Shown: positions 42,448 through 52,399 of the stretch, piece after piece
Position numbering within the stretch: position 1 is the first letter of the stretch
How the letters are laid out: every line of letters starts with the position of its first letter
Assembly (NCBI RefSeq): GCF_000972495.1
Contig: NZ_LATM01000005.1
Location: 162,468 to 226,467, forward strand
DNA length: 64,000 nt
Reading direction: 5' to 3'
DNA from: Hymenobacter terrenus
GTDB lineage: Bacteria; Bacteroidota; Bacteroidia; Cytophagales; Hymenobacteraceae
The notes under the pieces: model-generated
Database searches by the model: none
Told to the model about the DNA's origin: nothing
The model's input: only the letters and a program-made list of their open reading frames with translations
Translations under genes and position numbers: made by a program

Positions 42448-42996
42448 ATGAAAATTATTCCGTTTCTGCTGCTGTTGCTCGGTCTCACGGCCTTTGCTCC
42501 CAAGCCCAAACTTACTACCACCAAGCTCTCCTCGGGCCTCTCGGTTGGCGTACCAGTCGGCTTCACGGCACTACCCGATGATGGCATTGCGGTGAAATAC
42601 CCGTCGCCACGCAAGCCGCTGGCCGTGTACTCCAACCCCAGCGGGCGGGTAGATTTCAGTGTGGCTGTGCGGCCCACCACCTTCGAGAGCTTTGATTACG
42701 GCGTGCTGATGAAGATTTACAAATCCAGCATTCAGCGGCTGTATACCAAGGTTGATTTTTTGAAGGAAGACATCCGCACCGTGAACGGACGCGATTTTAT
42801 GTATTTTGAGTTTGTATCGACCGTGACGGATACCCGGCGCAACACCCAGCTGGCGCCCATCAAACGGTACCAGGCGGTGCAATACGCCATTCAGGGCCAG
42901 CAGCTGTACGTTTTCACCTTCGTGGCCCCCGCCGAGGAGCAGGCCCAGTGGCAGCCCACCGCGCAAGCGGTACTGAGCGCCATTGCGATGAAATAG
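42448..42996 (+). CDS. Secreted protein of unknown function, PsbP/Mog1-like
   Basis: A 182-residue exported protein with an N-terminal hydrophobic segment (IIPFLLLLLGLTAF) that is probably a cleaved signal peptide. The mature part alternates strands and helices: LSVGVPVGFTALPDDGIAVKY, then YSNPSGRVDFSVAV, then MYFEFVSTVTDTRRN and QQLYVFTFVAPAEEQAQWQP. The ending, with a membrane-free domain that measures small amphipathic helices after FTFVAP, resembles PsbP/DUF1795-like (Mog1-fold) proteins, but this is a weak structural guess. ATG 42448 is chosen because it starts the signal peptide. It is followed 30 bp later by tadA. Confidence 0.55.
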   Translation: MKIIPFLLLLLGLTAFAPKPKLTTTKLSSGLSVGVPVGFTALPDDGIAVKYPSPRKPLAVYSNPSGRVDFSVAVRPTTFESFDYGVLMKIYKSSIQRLYTKVDFLKEDIRTVNGRDFMYFEFVSTVTDTRRNTQLAPIKRYQAVQYAIQGQQLYVFTFVAPAEEQAQWQPTAQAVLSAIAMK

Positions 42997-43026
42997 CCGC
43001 TGCCATTGCCCTCGGCGCCGCTCGCA

Positions 43027-43482
43027 ATGCCCCTTATGCCACCAGCTGAGCCTGACGACTATTTCATGCTCCAGGCTCTCGCCGAGGCCCAAAAAGCCCT
43101 GGCCGCCGGCGAAATTCCCATCGGTGCCGTCGTTGTATTTGAGAAGCAGATAATCGGCCGGGGCCACAACCAAACCGAGCAGCTACGCGACGTAACGGCC
43201 CACGCCGAAATGCTGGCCCTGACGGCCGCCGCCAATTATGTGGGCAATAAATACCTGACCGATTGCACGCTCTACGTCACCATCGAGCCGTGCGTGATGT
43301 GCGCCGGGGCGAGCTATTGGGCCCAATTAAAAGCCGTCGTTTTCGGAGCTGAGGAGCCCAAAGTCGGGTTTCGACGGCATGGGCAGCTCTTGCACCCCCG
43401 CACCCAGGTGCGCAGCGGAGTACAAGCTGAGCAGTGCGCAACCTTAATGCGCACATTTTTCAGTTTGAAGCGGAAGCAATGA
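43027..43482 (+). CDS. tadA: tRNA-specific adenosine deaminase TadA (or related nucleoside deaminase)
   Basis: TadA converts adenosine to inosine at the wobble position of tRNA-Arg. The 151-residue zinc deaminase has His59-Ala-Glu61 (VTAHAEMLAL) and Pro88-Cys89-x-x-Cys92 (IEPCVMCAGA), the full metal and proton-transfer set. The context NYVGNKYLTDCTLYVT and the C-terminal VQAEQCATLMRTFF fit TadA; guanine deaminases share the fold and cannot be excluded. ATG 43027 is taken as the start; a second ATG at 43036 and an upstream TTG at 43006 are alternatives. Confidence 0.87.
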   Translation: MPLMPPAEPDDYFMLQALAEAQKALAAGEIPIGAVVVFEKQIIGRGHNQTEQLRDVTAHAEMLALTAAANYVGNKYLTDCTLYVTIEPCVMCAGASYWAQLKAVVFGAEEPKVGFRRHGQLLHPRTQVRSGVQAEQCATLMRTFFSLKRKQ

Positions 43483-43557
43483 AGCTCTTGGTATCTTAAA
43501 GGCGAAGGCATCAGCCGGCCACCTCCCTCACTTCCTTAGCAGGACGGGCCGATACGC

Positions 43558-44142
43558 CTAGGAATGATACCGGCGACGCCAGATTTTATACCAATGTTTG
43601 TTCACTGGATAGCTGCGCGTCGCCGCCAAGTTGTTGACGAGTAAGGCCACCAGTAGTAAGATAAGTACACCCGAGAGGATGGGCATGAGAACGTACCAGT
43701 AGCCTAACGCTTTGATTTGCGCCGAACCCACATTAGCAATCAACGCCGTGGCGCCGCCGGGTGGATGCAAAGTCTTCGTCACCTGCATACCGACGATGGC
43801 TAGTGAGACGGCCAGAGCCGACGCGAGCCATAGCTCGTGCGGCACCAGGTGCTGGACTGTTACTCCTATAATAGCGCTGAGTACATGCCCACCAAGTACG
43901 TTGCGGGGCTGCGCCAATGGGCTATTGATAACGCCGTAGACCAACACTGCCGAAGCCCCGAAGGAACCAACCAGCAGCAATGAATCGGCAGGCCCGAACA
44001 GGGAGCGGCTCAACAAGCCAATGAGTGCAATGCCGACGAAGGAGCCGAGGAAAGTCCACAAATGCTCTTTATGGTCGAACAAAGTTTCCTGATACACAAT
44101 CATCTTCACCCGGCGCGCGTGCTGGCGTAGTCGCTTTGGCAT
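43558..44142 (-). CDS. HPP-family membrane protein
   Basis: A 194-residue protein with four or five hydrophobic helices and the defining motif TLHPPGGATALIANVG. HPP proteins are integral membrane proteins; some have been linked to nitrite transport in plastids and cyanobacteria, but the bacterial role is generally unknown. A charged N-terminus and the sequence FDHKEHLWTFLGSFVGIALI precede the first helix. The start is ATG 44142; an in-frame ATG at 44103 is also possible. A promoter element lies at 44192. Confidence 0.85.
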   Translation of the reverse strand: MPKRLRQHARRVKMIVYQETLFDHKEHLWTFLGSFVGIALIGLLSRSLFGPADSLLLVGSFGASAVLVYGVINSPLAQPRNVLGGHVLSAIIGVTVQHLVPHELWLASALAVSLAIVGMQVTKTLHPPGGATALIANVGSAQIKALGYWYVLMPILSGVLILLLVALLVNNLAATRSYPVNKHWYKIWRRRYHS

Positions 44143-44191
44143 ACAGTCGTAGTCGTCTGGAGCAGGAATAACGGCCCTGTATTTTCGCTGG

Positions 44192-44199
44192 CAAAGGTA
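44192..44199 (-). promoter_or_regulatory. Putative -7 promoter element of the HPP gene
   Basis: The minus strand reads TACCTTTG, matching TAnnTTTG, 49 bp before the ATG at 44142. A TTG lies 15 bp further upstream. Confidence 0.5.
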
Positions 44200-44386
44200 A
44201 TCGAGCTGGTACTACAACGATAACCGATGCCATGGTACCGCCCCAAGAGGAAATCTAATTTCGCGCCCGATTTTGATGAATAGCCCAACCGTGCGCTACT
44301 AAGCTTATCCGCAAAAAACGCTTTTCCTGCTTAAAGCTTATTTGCTAACCCATCTCGGCACTAACTAGAATTTAGCCGTAATAATC

Positions 44387-44394
44387 TACTTTTG
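44387..44394 (+). promoter_or_regulatory. Putative -7 promoter element of sod
   Basis: TACTTTTG fits TAnnTTTG, 117 bp before the sod ATG, implying a leader of about 110 nt, the longest predicted here. The 369-bp divergent gap between the HPP gene and sod holds this, the HPP promoter and otherwise featureless AT-richer sequence. Confidence 0.4.
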
Positions 44395-44511
44395 ACAATG
44401 AATAGGTGGCCGTGATAACCATGCACGAAACCGACTGTTTTATTTACGTACTAGTCTTACGTACTCATTTCTCATACGCTCTCTCACACCCAACCAAAAC
44501 TCTTTTCAGCT

Positions 44512-45126
44512 ATGGCTTTCGACCTCCCCCAAATCCCGTACGCCTACGATGCGCTGGAACCCACGTTTGACGCACAAACGATGGAAATCCACCACACCAA
44601 ACATCACCAGGCCTATGTTACCAACCTGAACGCGGCTATTGCTGGCACTGAGTTGGAAAACCAATCCCTGGAGGAAATCCTGCACAACATTGCCAAGGCT
44701 CCCGCGGCCGTGCGCAACAATGGCGGTGGCCACTGGAACCACTCGCTGTGGTGGACCATCCTGACGCCCAACGGTGGCGGCCAGCCCACCGGAGCCGTTG
44801 GCGAAGCCATTACGAGCACCTTCGGCAGCTACGATAAATTCAAAGAGGAATTTGCCAAAGCCGCTACCACCCGCTTTGGCTCGGGCTGGGCGTGGCTGTG
44901 CAAGCAGGCCGATGGCTCCGTGCAAATCTGCTCGACGCCCAACCAAGACAACCCGCTGATGCCCGACTCGGGTTGCAAGGGTACTCCCGTACTAGGCCTC
45001 GATGTGTGGGAACATGCCTACTACCTCAAGTACCAGAACCGCCGGCCCGACTACGTGGCCGCGTTTTTCAATTTGATTAACTGGGACGAGGTGAACAAAC
45101 GCTTCGCCGAAGCCACACCCGCTTAA
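44512..45126 (+). CDS. sod: Superoxide dismutase, Fe/Mn type
   Basis: This enzyme disproportionates superoxide in the cytoplasm. The 204-residue protein has the metal ligands in [13 protein letters not shown] (His27), GHWNHSLWW, and [18 protein letters not shown] (Asp and His), as in all Fe/Mn SODs. No signal peptide is present. Whether iron or manganese is used cannot be read reliably; the order of Gly/Gln residues around GSGWAWL is compatible with either. It is flanked by its own upstream promoter and a terminator. Confidence 0.96.
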   Translation: MAFDLPQIPYAYDALEPTFDAQTMEIHHTKHHQAYVTNLNAAIAGTELENQSLEEILHNIAKAPAAVRNNGGGHWNHSLWWTILTPNGGGQPTGAVGEAITSTFGSYDKFKEEFAKAATTRFGSGWAWLCKQADGSVQICSTPNQDNPLMPDSGCKGTPVLGLDVWEHAYYLKYQNRRPDYVAAFFNLINWDEVNKRFAEATPA

Positions 45127-45133
45127 GGCTGAC

Positions 45134-45151
45134 CTCTGTGAATTCACAGAG
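45134..45151. repeat. Perfect 18-bp palindrome after sod
   Basis: CTCTGTGAATTCACAGAG is its own reverse complement and lies 8 bp after the sod stop, before the terminator. It could be a protein-binding site or a loop-less stem; no other copy was noticed. Confidence 0.55.
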
Positions 45152-45162
45152 CAATTGATAGC

Positions 45163-45199
45163 GCAAAAGCCCGTTCCACCCTGTGGAGCGGGCTTTTGC
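45163..45199 (+). terminator. Terminator of sod
   Basis: GCAAAAGCCCG (45163-45173) pairs with CGGGCTTTTGC (45189-45199), extended inside by CCAC/GTGG, and is followed by TTTTTC. Confidence 0.85.
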
Positions 45200-45334
45200 T
45201 TTTTCGATATAACCAACGCTGTGTCTCATGAAAGCTTAATCAGCCCTGTCCAAACAATTCGTGTACGTACCTTCTTTATTGCTGCGTTTCATCTACTCAT
45301 AGCTACGGCTTACGCACCGTGGCCCTCTTTCTGC

Positions 45335-46468
<1,134 letters not shown>

Positions 46469-46507
46469 ACACAGAATTTGGCAATAGGCTTTTACTTAAT
46501 TGCCCTT

Positions 46508-46547
46508 AAAAAGAAGCCCCGACACGCACAAGTCGGGGCTTCTTTTT
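46508..46547. terminator. Terminator after the alkene reductase gene
   Basis: AAAAAGAAGCCCCGAC (46508-46523) is perfectly complementary to GTCGGGGCTTCTTTTT (46532-46547), a strong intrinsic terminator 40 bp after the stop. Confidence 0.92.
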
Positions 46548-46704
46548 GCACTTAAAACTGTTAGTGCTCATCAGAACGATGACAAAACGTGCGCTGAAAG
46601 ACGGAGCAATTAAGGGCAGTACCGCTGTACAGTTTCCCACTCCTGCCGGGAAGCCGTGTATCTTTAACAGCAAAATCCCACCTTACTTTTTATCTTAACT
46701 CCGC

Positions 46705-47988
46705 ATGAATACCAAGTTGCGCCTCACCGTAATGAGTTTCCTACAATTCTTTATTTGGGGTTCGTGGTTGATAACAATTGGGGCGTATTGGTTTCAGACG
46801 AAGCAATGGTCGGGAGCACAGTTTGGCGCTATCTTCTCAACCATGGGCATCGCGTCCATCTTCATGCCCTCCCTCATGGGTATCGTGGCCGACAAATGGG
46901 TGAATGCGGAAAAGCTCTACGGCATCCTACACATTCTGGGGGGCATTGTGCTGTGTACAGTCCCACTAGTCGACAATCCTTCGACTATGTTTTGGGTGAT
47001 GCTGCTCAACATGATATTCTACATGCCGACGCTAGCCCTATCCATTGCCGTTTCCTACTCCATCCTTAAGAAGGAGGGACGCGACGTATTGAAGGACTAC
47101 CCCCCCATCCGGGTGTGGGGGACCATTGGATTTATTGTCGCGCTCTGGACTGTCAGTTTGCTGCACATCGAAACTTCGTCCAAGCAATTTTATGTAGCGG
47201 GGGGTGCGGCTTTCTTGTTGGGCCTGTATTCTTTTACCCTGCCGAAATGCCCGCCTCAGCTCGGCAAAACGGGAAGCAAAACGCTCGTTGATGCCTTAGG
47301 CCTTAAGTCGTTTACGCTGTTCAAGAGCCCAAAAATGGCGACGTTTTTCATTTTCACGCTGCTGCTGGGTGCGGCCCTGCAATTGACTAATGCCTATGGC
47401 GACACGTTTCTCCACGACTTTGCTACCTCGCCCATCTACCAAGGTACCACAGCTGTGAAATACCCGGCTATTATCATGTCCATTTCCCAAATCTCGGAAA
47501 CGTTGTTCATTCTGGCCATCCCTTTCTTTCTCAAGCGCTTCGGGATAAAGCAGGTAATGTTATTCAGCATGCTGGCCTGGGTGTTGCGCTTTGGCTTGTT
47601 TGCTTACGGCGATCCCGGCACCGGCCTGTGGATGATTATTTTGTCGTGCATCGTGTACGGAATGGCATTCGACTTTTTCAACATCTCTGGTTCCCTGTTT
47701 GTCGAAACGCAGACCGAACCAGCTATCCGGGCTAGCGCGCAGGGCTTGTTTATGATGATGACCAATGGCTTTGGCGCCGTTCTGGGCAGCTCGTTGAGTG
47801 GCATTATCATCCAGAAATATTTTACTTATGCCGATAATACCAAGGATTGGCATGGCATCTGGCTCACATTTGCCGCTTACGCGCTGGTGATAGCAGTGCT
47901 GTTCTTTATCATTTTCAAGCATAAACACACTACTCAACTAACGGAAGAAACACAGCCCAACCAGTTGCTTTCGGTTGAGCAAGCCTAG
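46705..47988 (+). CDS. Nucleoside permease, MFS (NupG-like)
   Basis: A 427-residue inner-membrane transporter with 12 predicted helices. The N-terminus RLTVMSFLQFFIWGSWLITI and the loop GIVADKWVNAEKLYGILHI are characteristic of the nucleoside:H+ symporter family (NupG/XapB). A central cytoplasmic loop contains KCPPQLGKTGSKT, and GNAFDFFNISGSLFVE-like sequence in helix 9-10 (GMAFDFFNISGSLFVETQT) is conserved in the family. It should import nucleosides for salvage; tdk at 57.9 kb could use imported thymidine. It starts at ATG 46705; TATCTTTA at 46658-46665 is a near match to a -7 element. Confidence 0.87.
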   Translation: MNTKLRLTVMSFLQFFIWGSWLITIGAYWFQTKQWSGAQFGAIFSTMGIASIFMPSLMGIVADKWVNAEKLYGILHILGGIVLCTVPLVDNPSTMFWVMLLNMIFYMPTLALSIAVSYSILKKEGRDVLKDYPPIRVWGTIGFIVALWTVSLLHIETSSKQFYVAGGAAFLLGLYSFTLPKCPPQLGKTGSKTLVDALGLKSFTLFKSPKMATFFIFTLLLGAALQLTNAYGDTFLHDFATSPIYQGTTAVKYPAIIMSISQISETLFILAIPFFLKRFGIKQVMLFSMLAWVLRFGLFAYGDPGTGLWMIILSCIVYGMAFDFFNISGSLFVETQTEPAIRASAQGLFMMMTNGFGAVLGSSLSGIIIQKYFTYADNTKDWHGIWLTFAAYALVIAVLFFIIFKHKHTTQLTEETQPNQLLSVEQA

Positions 47989-48016
47989 CCAAAGCTCCTT
48001 ATACCGGACTCTGCAC

Positions 48017-48057
48017 CCAATAAAAAAGCCTCGCAAATTGCGAGGCTTTTTTATTGG
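48017..48057. terminator. Terminator of the nucleoside permease gene
   Basis: CCAATAAAAAAGCCTCGCAA (48017-48036) is the exact complement of the 20 bases at 48038-48057. The hairpin has A- and T-runs at its flanks. The rest of the gap to 48343 (about 290 bp) shows no gene or RNA that I recognise. Confidence 0.88.
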
Positions 48058-48343
48058 TTTTAGCGAAAAATCAGCTGTTATTAATCTCCATTTTTGTCGG
48101 CTTTACAAACCACGCTGAGCCTATAGCTTACCTGAAATCAGCAACATGAGCATTCAGACGGGCAGCATTAGCAAACTAGTATCCATCGGCTAAGCCAATT
48201 TAGTCAGACTGGCTTTCAAGATGTTGGTGTGCGGCACGCTGGCTTTATGCCGCATAGCCTGCGCTGATGGGCCTGTTTTCTGGGATGCAGGCTGTATTTT
48301 AGGCCTCTTACCTTGAAGTAATCAGCATGACTCCCCCCTGCCA

Positions 48344-49427
48344 ATGGTGGCTACCCCCGACCTTTCGCAGAGCTTCGAAAGAGACCCCTATTTTCAGCCC
48401 AATGCTTGGTTTTACGCGGCTTTTGGCGTGTTGCCGCATCGCGAAATATATCAACTGACCAATGCCGAAGCCCGGCACAAAATACTGGCAGCTTTGGCCG
48501 AAACCTGCAATCTCGAACAAGCCACCATTGCCCATTCGGTATACCTGGAAAAGGTGGGCAAGGCTCCAGACCTCAACCATTACGCGCTGAACCTGGCGCC
48601 GCACCTGCTGCTGTGGTTCCACGACCGCAGCACCTACGGCGACCGGGGTGCCCAGCTGTTCTATTCCCCACAAACTGACCCCTTAATTTTGGCTCAGGTG
48701 CGGGCGCTATGCGTGGCCCAACTCGAAACCGGGCAACTGGAGCATCAGCGCATTCAGGTGTTGCGCCTGACTTTTGGCGAGCTAGAGTTTTCGCCGCTGC
48801 CCATTAAAATTCCGCCGCTGGACCTAGACACTCACTACAACGACGACCTCCTAGTGGCTCACGAAGCCATTCTGAAACGCCTGCAGCAGCCCGACGAAAA
48901 GGGCATCATCATTTTGCATGGCCCGCCTGGCACTGGCAAAACCAGCTACATCCGCCACCTCTGCGGTCTTACCGATAAGCCCAAGCTGTTTATTTCGACC
49001 AACCTGGCCACCCGCATTGCCGACCCAGAGTTCATCAACCTACTGCATGACAACACCAATTCCATTCTACTCATCGAAGATGCGGAAGAGCTACTGGCCA
49101 AGCGCGACGGCCATGGCGGCAATGCCGTCAGCAACCTGCTGAACCTATCAGATGGCTTGCTTTCTGATGGTTTTCACATTCAGATTATCTGCAACCTTCA
49201 ACGCCGATTTGGCCCGCATCGACAAAGCGCTCCTGCGCAAAGGTCGCCTCATTGCCTCCTATCGGTTTGAGCCCCTGGCCCAGGCAAAAGCTCAGGCTTT
49301 GGCCAGCAAGTTGGGGCAAACTGAGCCCGTTATGGAGCCCGTTTCTTTAGCCGAACTCTATGGCCGCGAAAAAGCCGACTTTATCAGTGAAGTCAGGACG
49401 CCGGGGCGCATTGGTTTCAGCCGCTAA
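48344..49427 (+). pseudogene. AAA-family ATPase interrupted by a +1 frameshift
   Basis: The first frame (48344-49270) encodes a Walker A loop at residues 193-200 (GPPGTGKT), a Walker B segment SILLIEDAEELLAKRDG near 241 and the start of sensor 1, IQIIC. At 49193-49194 one A is in excess: reading GCAACC as GCACC would continue in the second frame as TFNADLARIDKALLRKGRLIASYRF, exactly the sensor 1 and arginine-finger region expected next. The repaired protein would have about 360 residues, ending at 49427. As written, the first frame ends in 26 unrelated residues. The N-terminal 180 residues are of unknown family. Either the copy is inactivated or the base is a sequencing error; nothing else in it is damaged. 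Confidence 0.8.
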
Positions 49428-49481
49428 GAAAGCCCAACAATACAAAATTGGCACAAAAACAGTCTACTTTTGGCACAAAAT

Positions 49482-49518
49482 AAAAAGGCCGTTCTGCGCA
49501 CTGCAGAACGGTCTTTTT
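49482..49518. terminator. Bidirectional terminator between the ATPase and ndk
   Basis: AAAAAGGCCGTTCTGC (49482-49497) pairs with GCAGAACGGTCTTTTT (49503-49518), one G-T wobble. It serves the two facing genes. Just before it, TTGGCACAAAA occurs twice, about 22 bp apart. Confidence 0.85.
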
Positions 49519-49554
49519 ACAGTGAGAAGCAATTGTTCCGCAACGAATTATAGA

Positions 49555-49962
49555 CTATTTACCGAAGAAGAAATCCGCTTCGATTTGCGCGTTTTCGTCC
49601 GAGTCTGAGCCATGAACTGCGTTGGCTTCGATGCTCTTGGCGTACTTTTTCCGGATGGTACCTTCGGCGGCCTGGGCCGGGTTGGTAGCGCCGATGAGGG
49701 TGCGGAAATCGGCCACGGCGTTGTCTTTCTCAAGCACGGCGGCTACGATGGGGCCGCTCGACATGTACTTCACCAGGTCGTTGTAGAAAGGGCGCTCGGC
49801 GTGCACAGCGTAAAACTGACCGGCGCGCTCGGACGTGAGGCTGAGTTTTTGGAGTTCGACGATGCGGAAGCCACCTTCTTCTATCATGTGCAGGATGCCA
49901 CCGATGTGGTTTTCCTGGACAGCGTCGGGCTTAATCATCGTGAATGTGCGGTTGGTGGCCAT
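49555..49962 (-). CDS. ndk: Nucleoside-diphosphate kinase
   Basis: Ndk moves the gamma-phosphate from ATP to other (d)NDPs through a phosphohistidine. The 135-residue protein has the active His117 in [12 protein letters not shown], the start [16 protein letters not shown], and [18 protein letters not shown]. All catalytic residues are in place and the length is normal. The start is ATG 49962. Confidence 0.97.
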   Translation of the reverse strand: MATNRTFTMIKPDAVQENHIGGILHMIEEGGFRIVELQKLSLTSERAGQFYAVHAERPFYNDLVKYMSSGPIVAAVLEKDNAVADFRTLIGATNPAQAAEGTIRKKYAKSIEANAVHGSDSDENAQIEADFFFGK

Positions 49963-50002
49963 TGGTTGGGCTGGAAGGGTTGGTTAAAAAGTTATTGTGA
50001 GG

Positions 50003-50010
50003 CAAAAGTA
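50003..50010 (-). promoter_or_regulatory. Putative -7 promoter element of ndk
   Basis: The minus strand reads TACTTTTG (TAnnTTTG), 40 bp before the ndk ATG. No matching -33 element was found. Confidence 0.4.
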
Positions 50011-50182
50011 GCCATAAAGCCTAAGGGTTGCTTTAGACGAGTCAGGCCCGCTATTGAGACAGTTGAGCAGAACCTTCCGGGGGGGCCATGTTGTTAAGAC
50101 AAGATTTCTTCCGACTTTTGCCGCCCCCATTCTTCGTAAGCCACCGGCCCTCAGTTCCTTTTTTGGGCCATTCACGTAGTCA

Positions 50183-51229
50183 ATGTCCACTTCAATTTCC
50201 GCCCTGCGGGCCTTGCTCGCGCAGCCCAAGCAGGTTGTCATTACCACCCACCACAAGCCCGATGCCGATGCGCTAGGCTCGTCGCTGGCCTGGGCTGGTT
50301 ATCTCAAGCAAAAAGGCCACCATGTGACGGTAGTCACTCCTTCCGACTATCCGGCTTTCCTGAATTGGATGGAGGGCAACGACGAAGTAGTGGTATACGA
50401 CCGTCGTCAAAACGACCGCCAGGTGCGCGACCTGATGAACCGCGCCGAGGTTATCTGCTGCCTCGACTTTAGCTGCCTGGGCCGCATCAACGAGCTGGGC
50501 GAGTACGTGCGCCAGGCCAGCGGCACCAAGGTCCTCATTGACCACCACCAGGAGCCCGAAAGCTTTGCCGACATCGTATTTTCGACGCCCACCGCTGCTG
50601 CTACGGCCGAGTTGATTTTCGAGATAATCCGTGACCTGGGCGACCAGGACCTCATCACCAAAGGCATCGGTGAAGCCCTTTACGCGGGCATTATGACCGA
50701 TACAGGCTCTTTCCGCCACCCCAGCACCTCGCGCAACGTCCACCTCATCATTGCCGAGCTGCTGAAGGTTAACATCGATTTATCATCGGTGCACCGTCGC
50801 ATCTACGACTCACACTCCGAAATCCGCCTACGCTTCCTGGGCTTCGTGCTGAAGGACAAGTTGGTGGTGAACCGTGAGTTTAACACTGCCTACATTGCCA
50901 TCACGCAGGACGAGCTGCGCCAGTACCAGAGCAAAACCGGTGATACCGAAGGCTTAGTCAACTACGCACTGAGCATCGAGGGTATCGTGTTTGCCGCAGT
51001 ATTTATCGACCGCGGCGTGGCCGTAAAAATTTCTTTTCGCTCCGTCGGCAACTTCTCCGTCAGTGACTTTTCGCGGCGGCATTTTGAGGGCGGCGGCCAC
51101 CACAACGCCGCCGGCGGCATCAGTTATGACCCGCTCGATGCAACGGTTGAGCGCTTTCTGAGCATCCTACCGGAGTATAAAGAGCAGCTTACGGGCGTGC
51201 CCGCCGCCGTAGCGCCGCCGGTGGCGTAA
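50183..51229 (+). CDS. nrnA: DHH-family phosphoesterase, NrnA-like (oligoribonuclease/pAp phosphatase)
   Basis: NrnA degrades very short RNAs and removes the 3' phosphate of pAp. The 348-residue product has the DHH-domain motifs THHKPDADALGSSLAW and LIDHHQEPE, and the DHHA1 domain motif FEGGGHHNAAGG near the end. All metal-binding residues appear present. ATG 50183 is used. It is followed 38 bp later by the first of four FKBP-type isomerase genes, an arrangement that recalls nrnA next to gldI in gliding Bacteroidota. Confidence 0.9.
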   Translation: MSTSISALRALLAQPKQVVITTHHKPDADALGSSLAWAGYLKQKGHHVTVVTPSDYPAFLNWMEGNDEVVVYDRRQNDRQVRDLMNRAEVICCLDFSCLGRINELGEYVRQASGTKVLIDHHQEPESFADIVFSTPTAAATAELIFEIIRDLGDQDLITKGIGEALYAGIMTDTGSFRHPSTSRNVHLIIAELLKVNIDLSSVHRRIYDSHSEIRLRFLGFVLKDKLVVNREFNTAYIAITQDELRQYQSKTGDTEGLVNYALSIEGIVFAAVFIDRGVAVKISFRSVGNFSVSDFSRRHFEGGGHHNAAGGISYDPLDATVERFLSILPEYKEQLTGVPAAVAPPVA

Positions 51230-51234
51230 CTTTG
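51227..51234 (+). promoter_or_regulatory. Putative -7 promoter element before the FKBP cluster
   Basis: TAACTTTG fits TAnnTTTG; it overlaps the nrnA stop codon and lies 33 bp before the first FKBP gene. There is no clear -33 element, so read-through from nrnA remains possible. Confidence 0.4.
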
Positions 51235-51267
51235 AACCGTTTCTGACTCTTCACTTCTTCTATTTTC

Positions 51268-52311
51268 ATGCGTTTTTCCTCCCGCTCTGCGCGGCAGCTG
51301 GCCCTGGCGGCCGGCGTGCTGAGCTTCGCTTCTCTCACGGCCTGCAACAAAGGCGGTGGTGAATTTGCCAAAACTAAGTCCGGCATCGAGTACAAGATTT
51401 TCAAGAAAGTTGGCAACGACTACGAGCGGCGTGAAATTGGCCCCAATGGCGACCCAACTTATAAAGACCGGGTGGGCAAAGTGCTGCTCGGCAACGTGCA
51501 AGTTCGCACTGGCAAGGACTCCGTGTGGCAAAACAGCTTGCGCGACGTAGGAATGGCCGTACCGCTGCCCCTGCAGGAATTGAAGCAGAAAGGTGCTCCC
51601 GACGAAGCCCTCTCCTTGCTTCAGCCCGGTGATAGCGGTGTGTTCCGCTTTCAGGCTGATTCGCTGTTCAAGCCCAAAATGGGGCAGCCCGTGCCGCCTT
51701 TCCTCAAAAAAGCAGGCAACGTAGTCCTGATGTACGTGGCCACCACCCCCAAGCTTCTTACTCAAGCCGAAGCCCAAGCCATGCAGCCCGAGTTGCAGAA
51801 GCGAGCCATGGCTGCCCAGATGAAGAAGCGCATGGCCTCGCCCGAATACGCGAAGCAGATGCAGGCCCAGAAGGAAGCCCAGGCCAAAATGTTGGCCACG
51901 CCCGCCGTTCAGGCCCAGTTGAAAAAGGACGACGCCATATTGCAGGACTACATCAAGAAGAATAACCTGACAGTGCAAAAGACGCCCTCGGGCATCTATT
52001 ATCAGGTGCTGAAGCCCGGCACCGGTGCTAAGCCCACACCCGGCCAGACTGTGAGCGTTAATTATAATGGCACACTGCTCAGCGGCAAGCTGTTTGACTC
52101 TTCCGAAAAGACCGGCAAGCCCATCGACTTCCCCATCGGCCAAGGCGCCGTGATTCCGGGTTGGGACGAGGGTATTGCCTTACTTAACAAAGGCAGCAAA
52201 GCTATTCTGCTCATTCCCTCGTCGTTGGCCTACGGCTCTCGCGGAGCCGGCGCCGACATTCCCGCCGATTCGCCTCTGCGCTTCGAAGTGGAACTAGTTG
52301 ACGTGCAATAG
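51268..52311 (+). CDS. FKBP-type peptidyl-prolyl isomerase lipoprotein (FKBP 1)
   Basis: A 347-residue exported isomerase. The N-terminus has a lipoprotein signal with lipobox L23-T24-A25-Cys26 (SLTACNK), so it is probably lipid-anchored. Residues about 30-150 form a degenerate FKBP-like domain (SGIEYKIFKKVGNDYERRE), followed by a helical Ala/Gln/Lys-rich linker (about 165-235). The C-terminal FKBP domain (about 237-347) is canonical: VSVNYNGTLLSGKLFDSSE, then GQGAVIPGWDEGIALL and LIPSSLAYGSRGAG. It should catalyse prolyl isomerisation in the periplasm. FKBP 4 at 53597 has the same layout, so they are tandem paralogues. Confidence 0.9.
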   Translation: MRFSSRSARQLALAAGVLSFASLTACNKGGGEFAKTKSGIEYKIFKKVGNDYERREIGPNGDPTYKDRVGKVLLGNVQVRTGKDSVWQNSLRDVGMAVPLPLQELKQKGAPDEALSLLQPGDSGVFRFQADSLFKPKMGQPVPPFLKKAGNVVLMYVATTPKLLTQAEAQAMQPELQKRAMAAQMKKRMASPEYAKQMQAQKEAQAKMLATPAVQAQLKKDDAILQDYIKKNNLTVQKTPSGIYYQVLKPGTGAKPTPGQTVSVNYNGTLLSGKLFDSSEKTGKPIDFPIGQGAVIPGWDEGIALLNKGSKAILLIPSSLAYGSRGAGADIPADSPLRFEVELVDVQ

Positions 52312-52399
52312 TACTTCATCAGTCTTGGTTCCGGCCAACGGGCGGCGCGGCACAGCTGCTCAGACCTCCGTTGGCCGGAATATTTTTATCTTCTTCATC

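Noticed and set aside
44143..44511. tRNA or other structured RNA gene in larger gaps (also 38974-39632, 47989-48343)
   Set aside because: No cloverleaf, T-loop consensus or known riboswitch core was found by eye; only promoters, terminators and one small frame.
45155..45334. 60-residue N-terminal extension of the alkene reductase
   Set aside because: It would include the sod terminator; family members begin at the sequence following ATG 45335.
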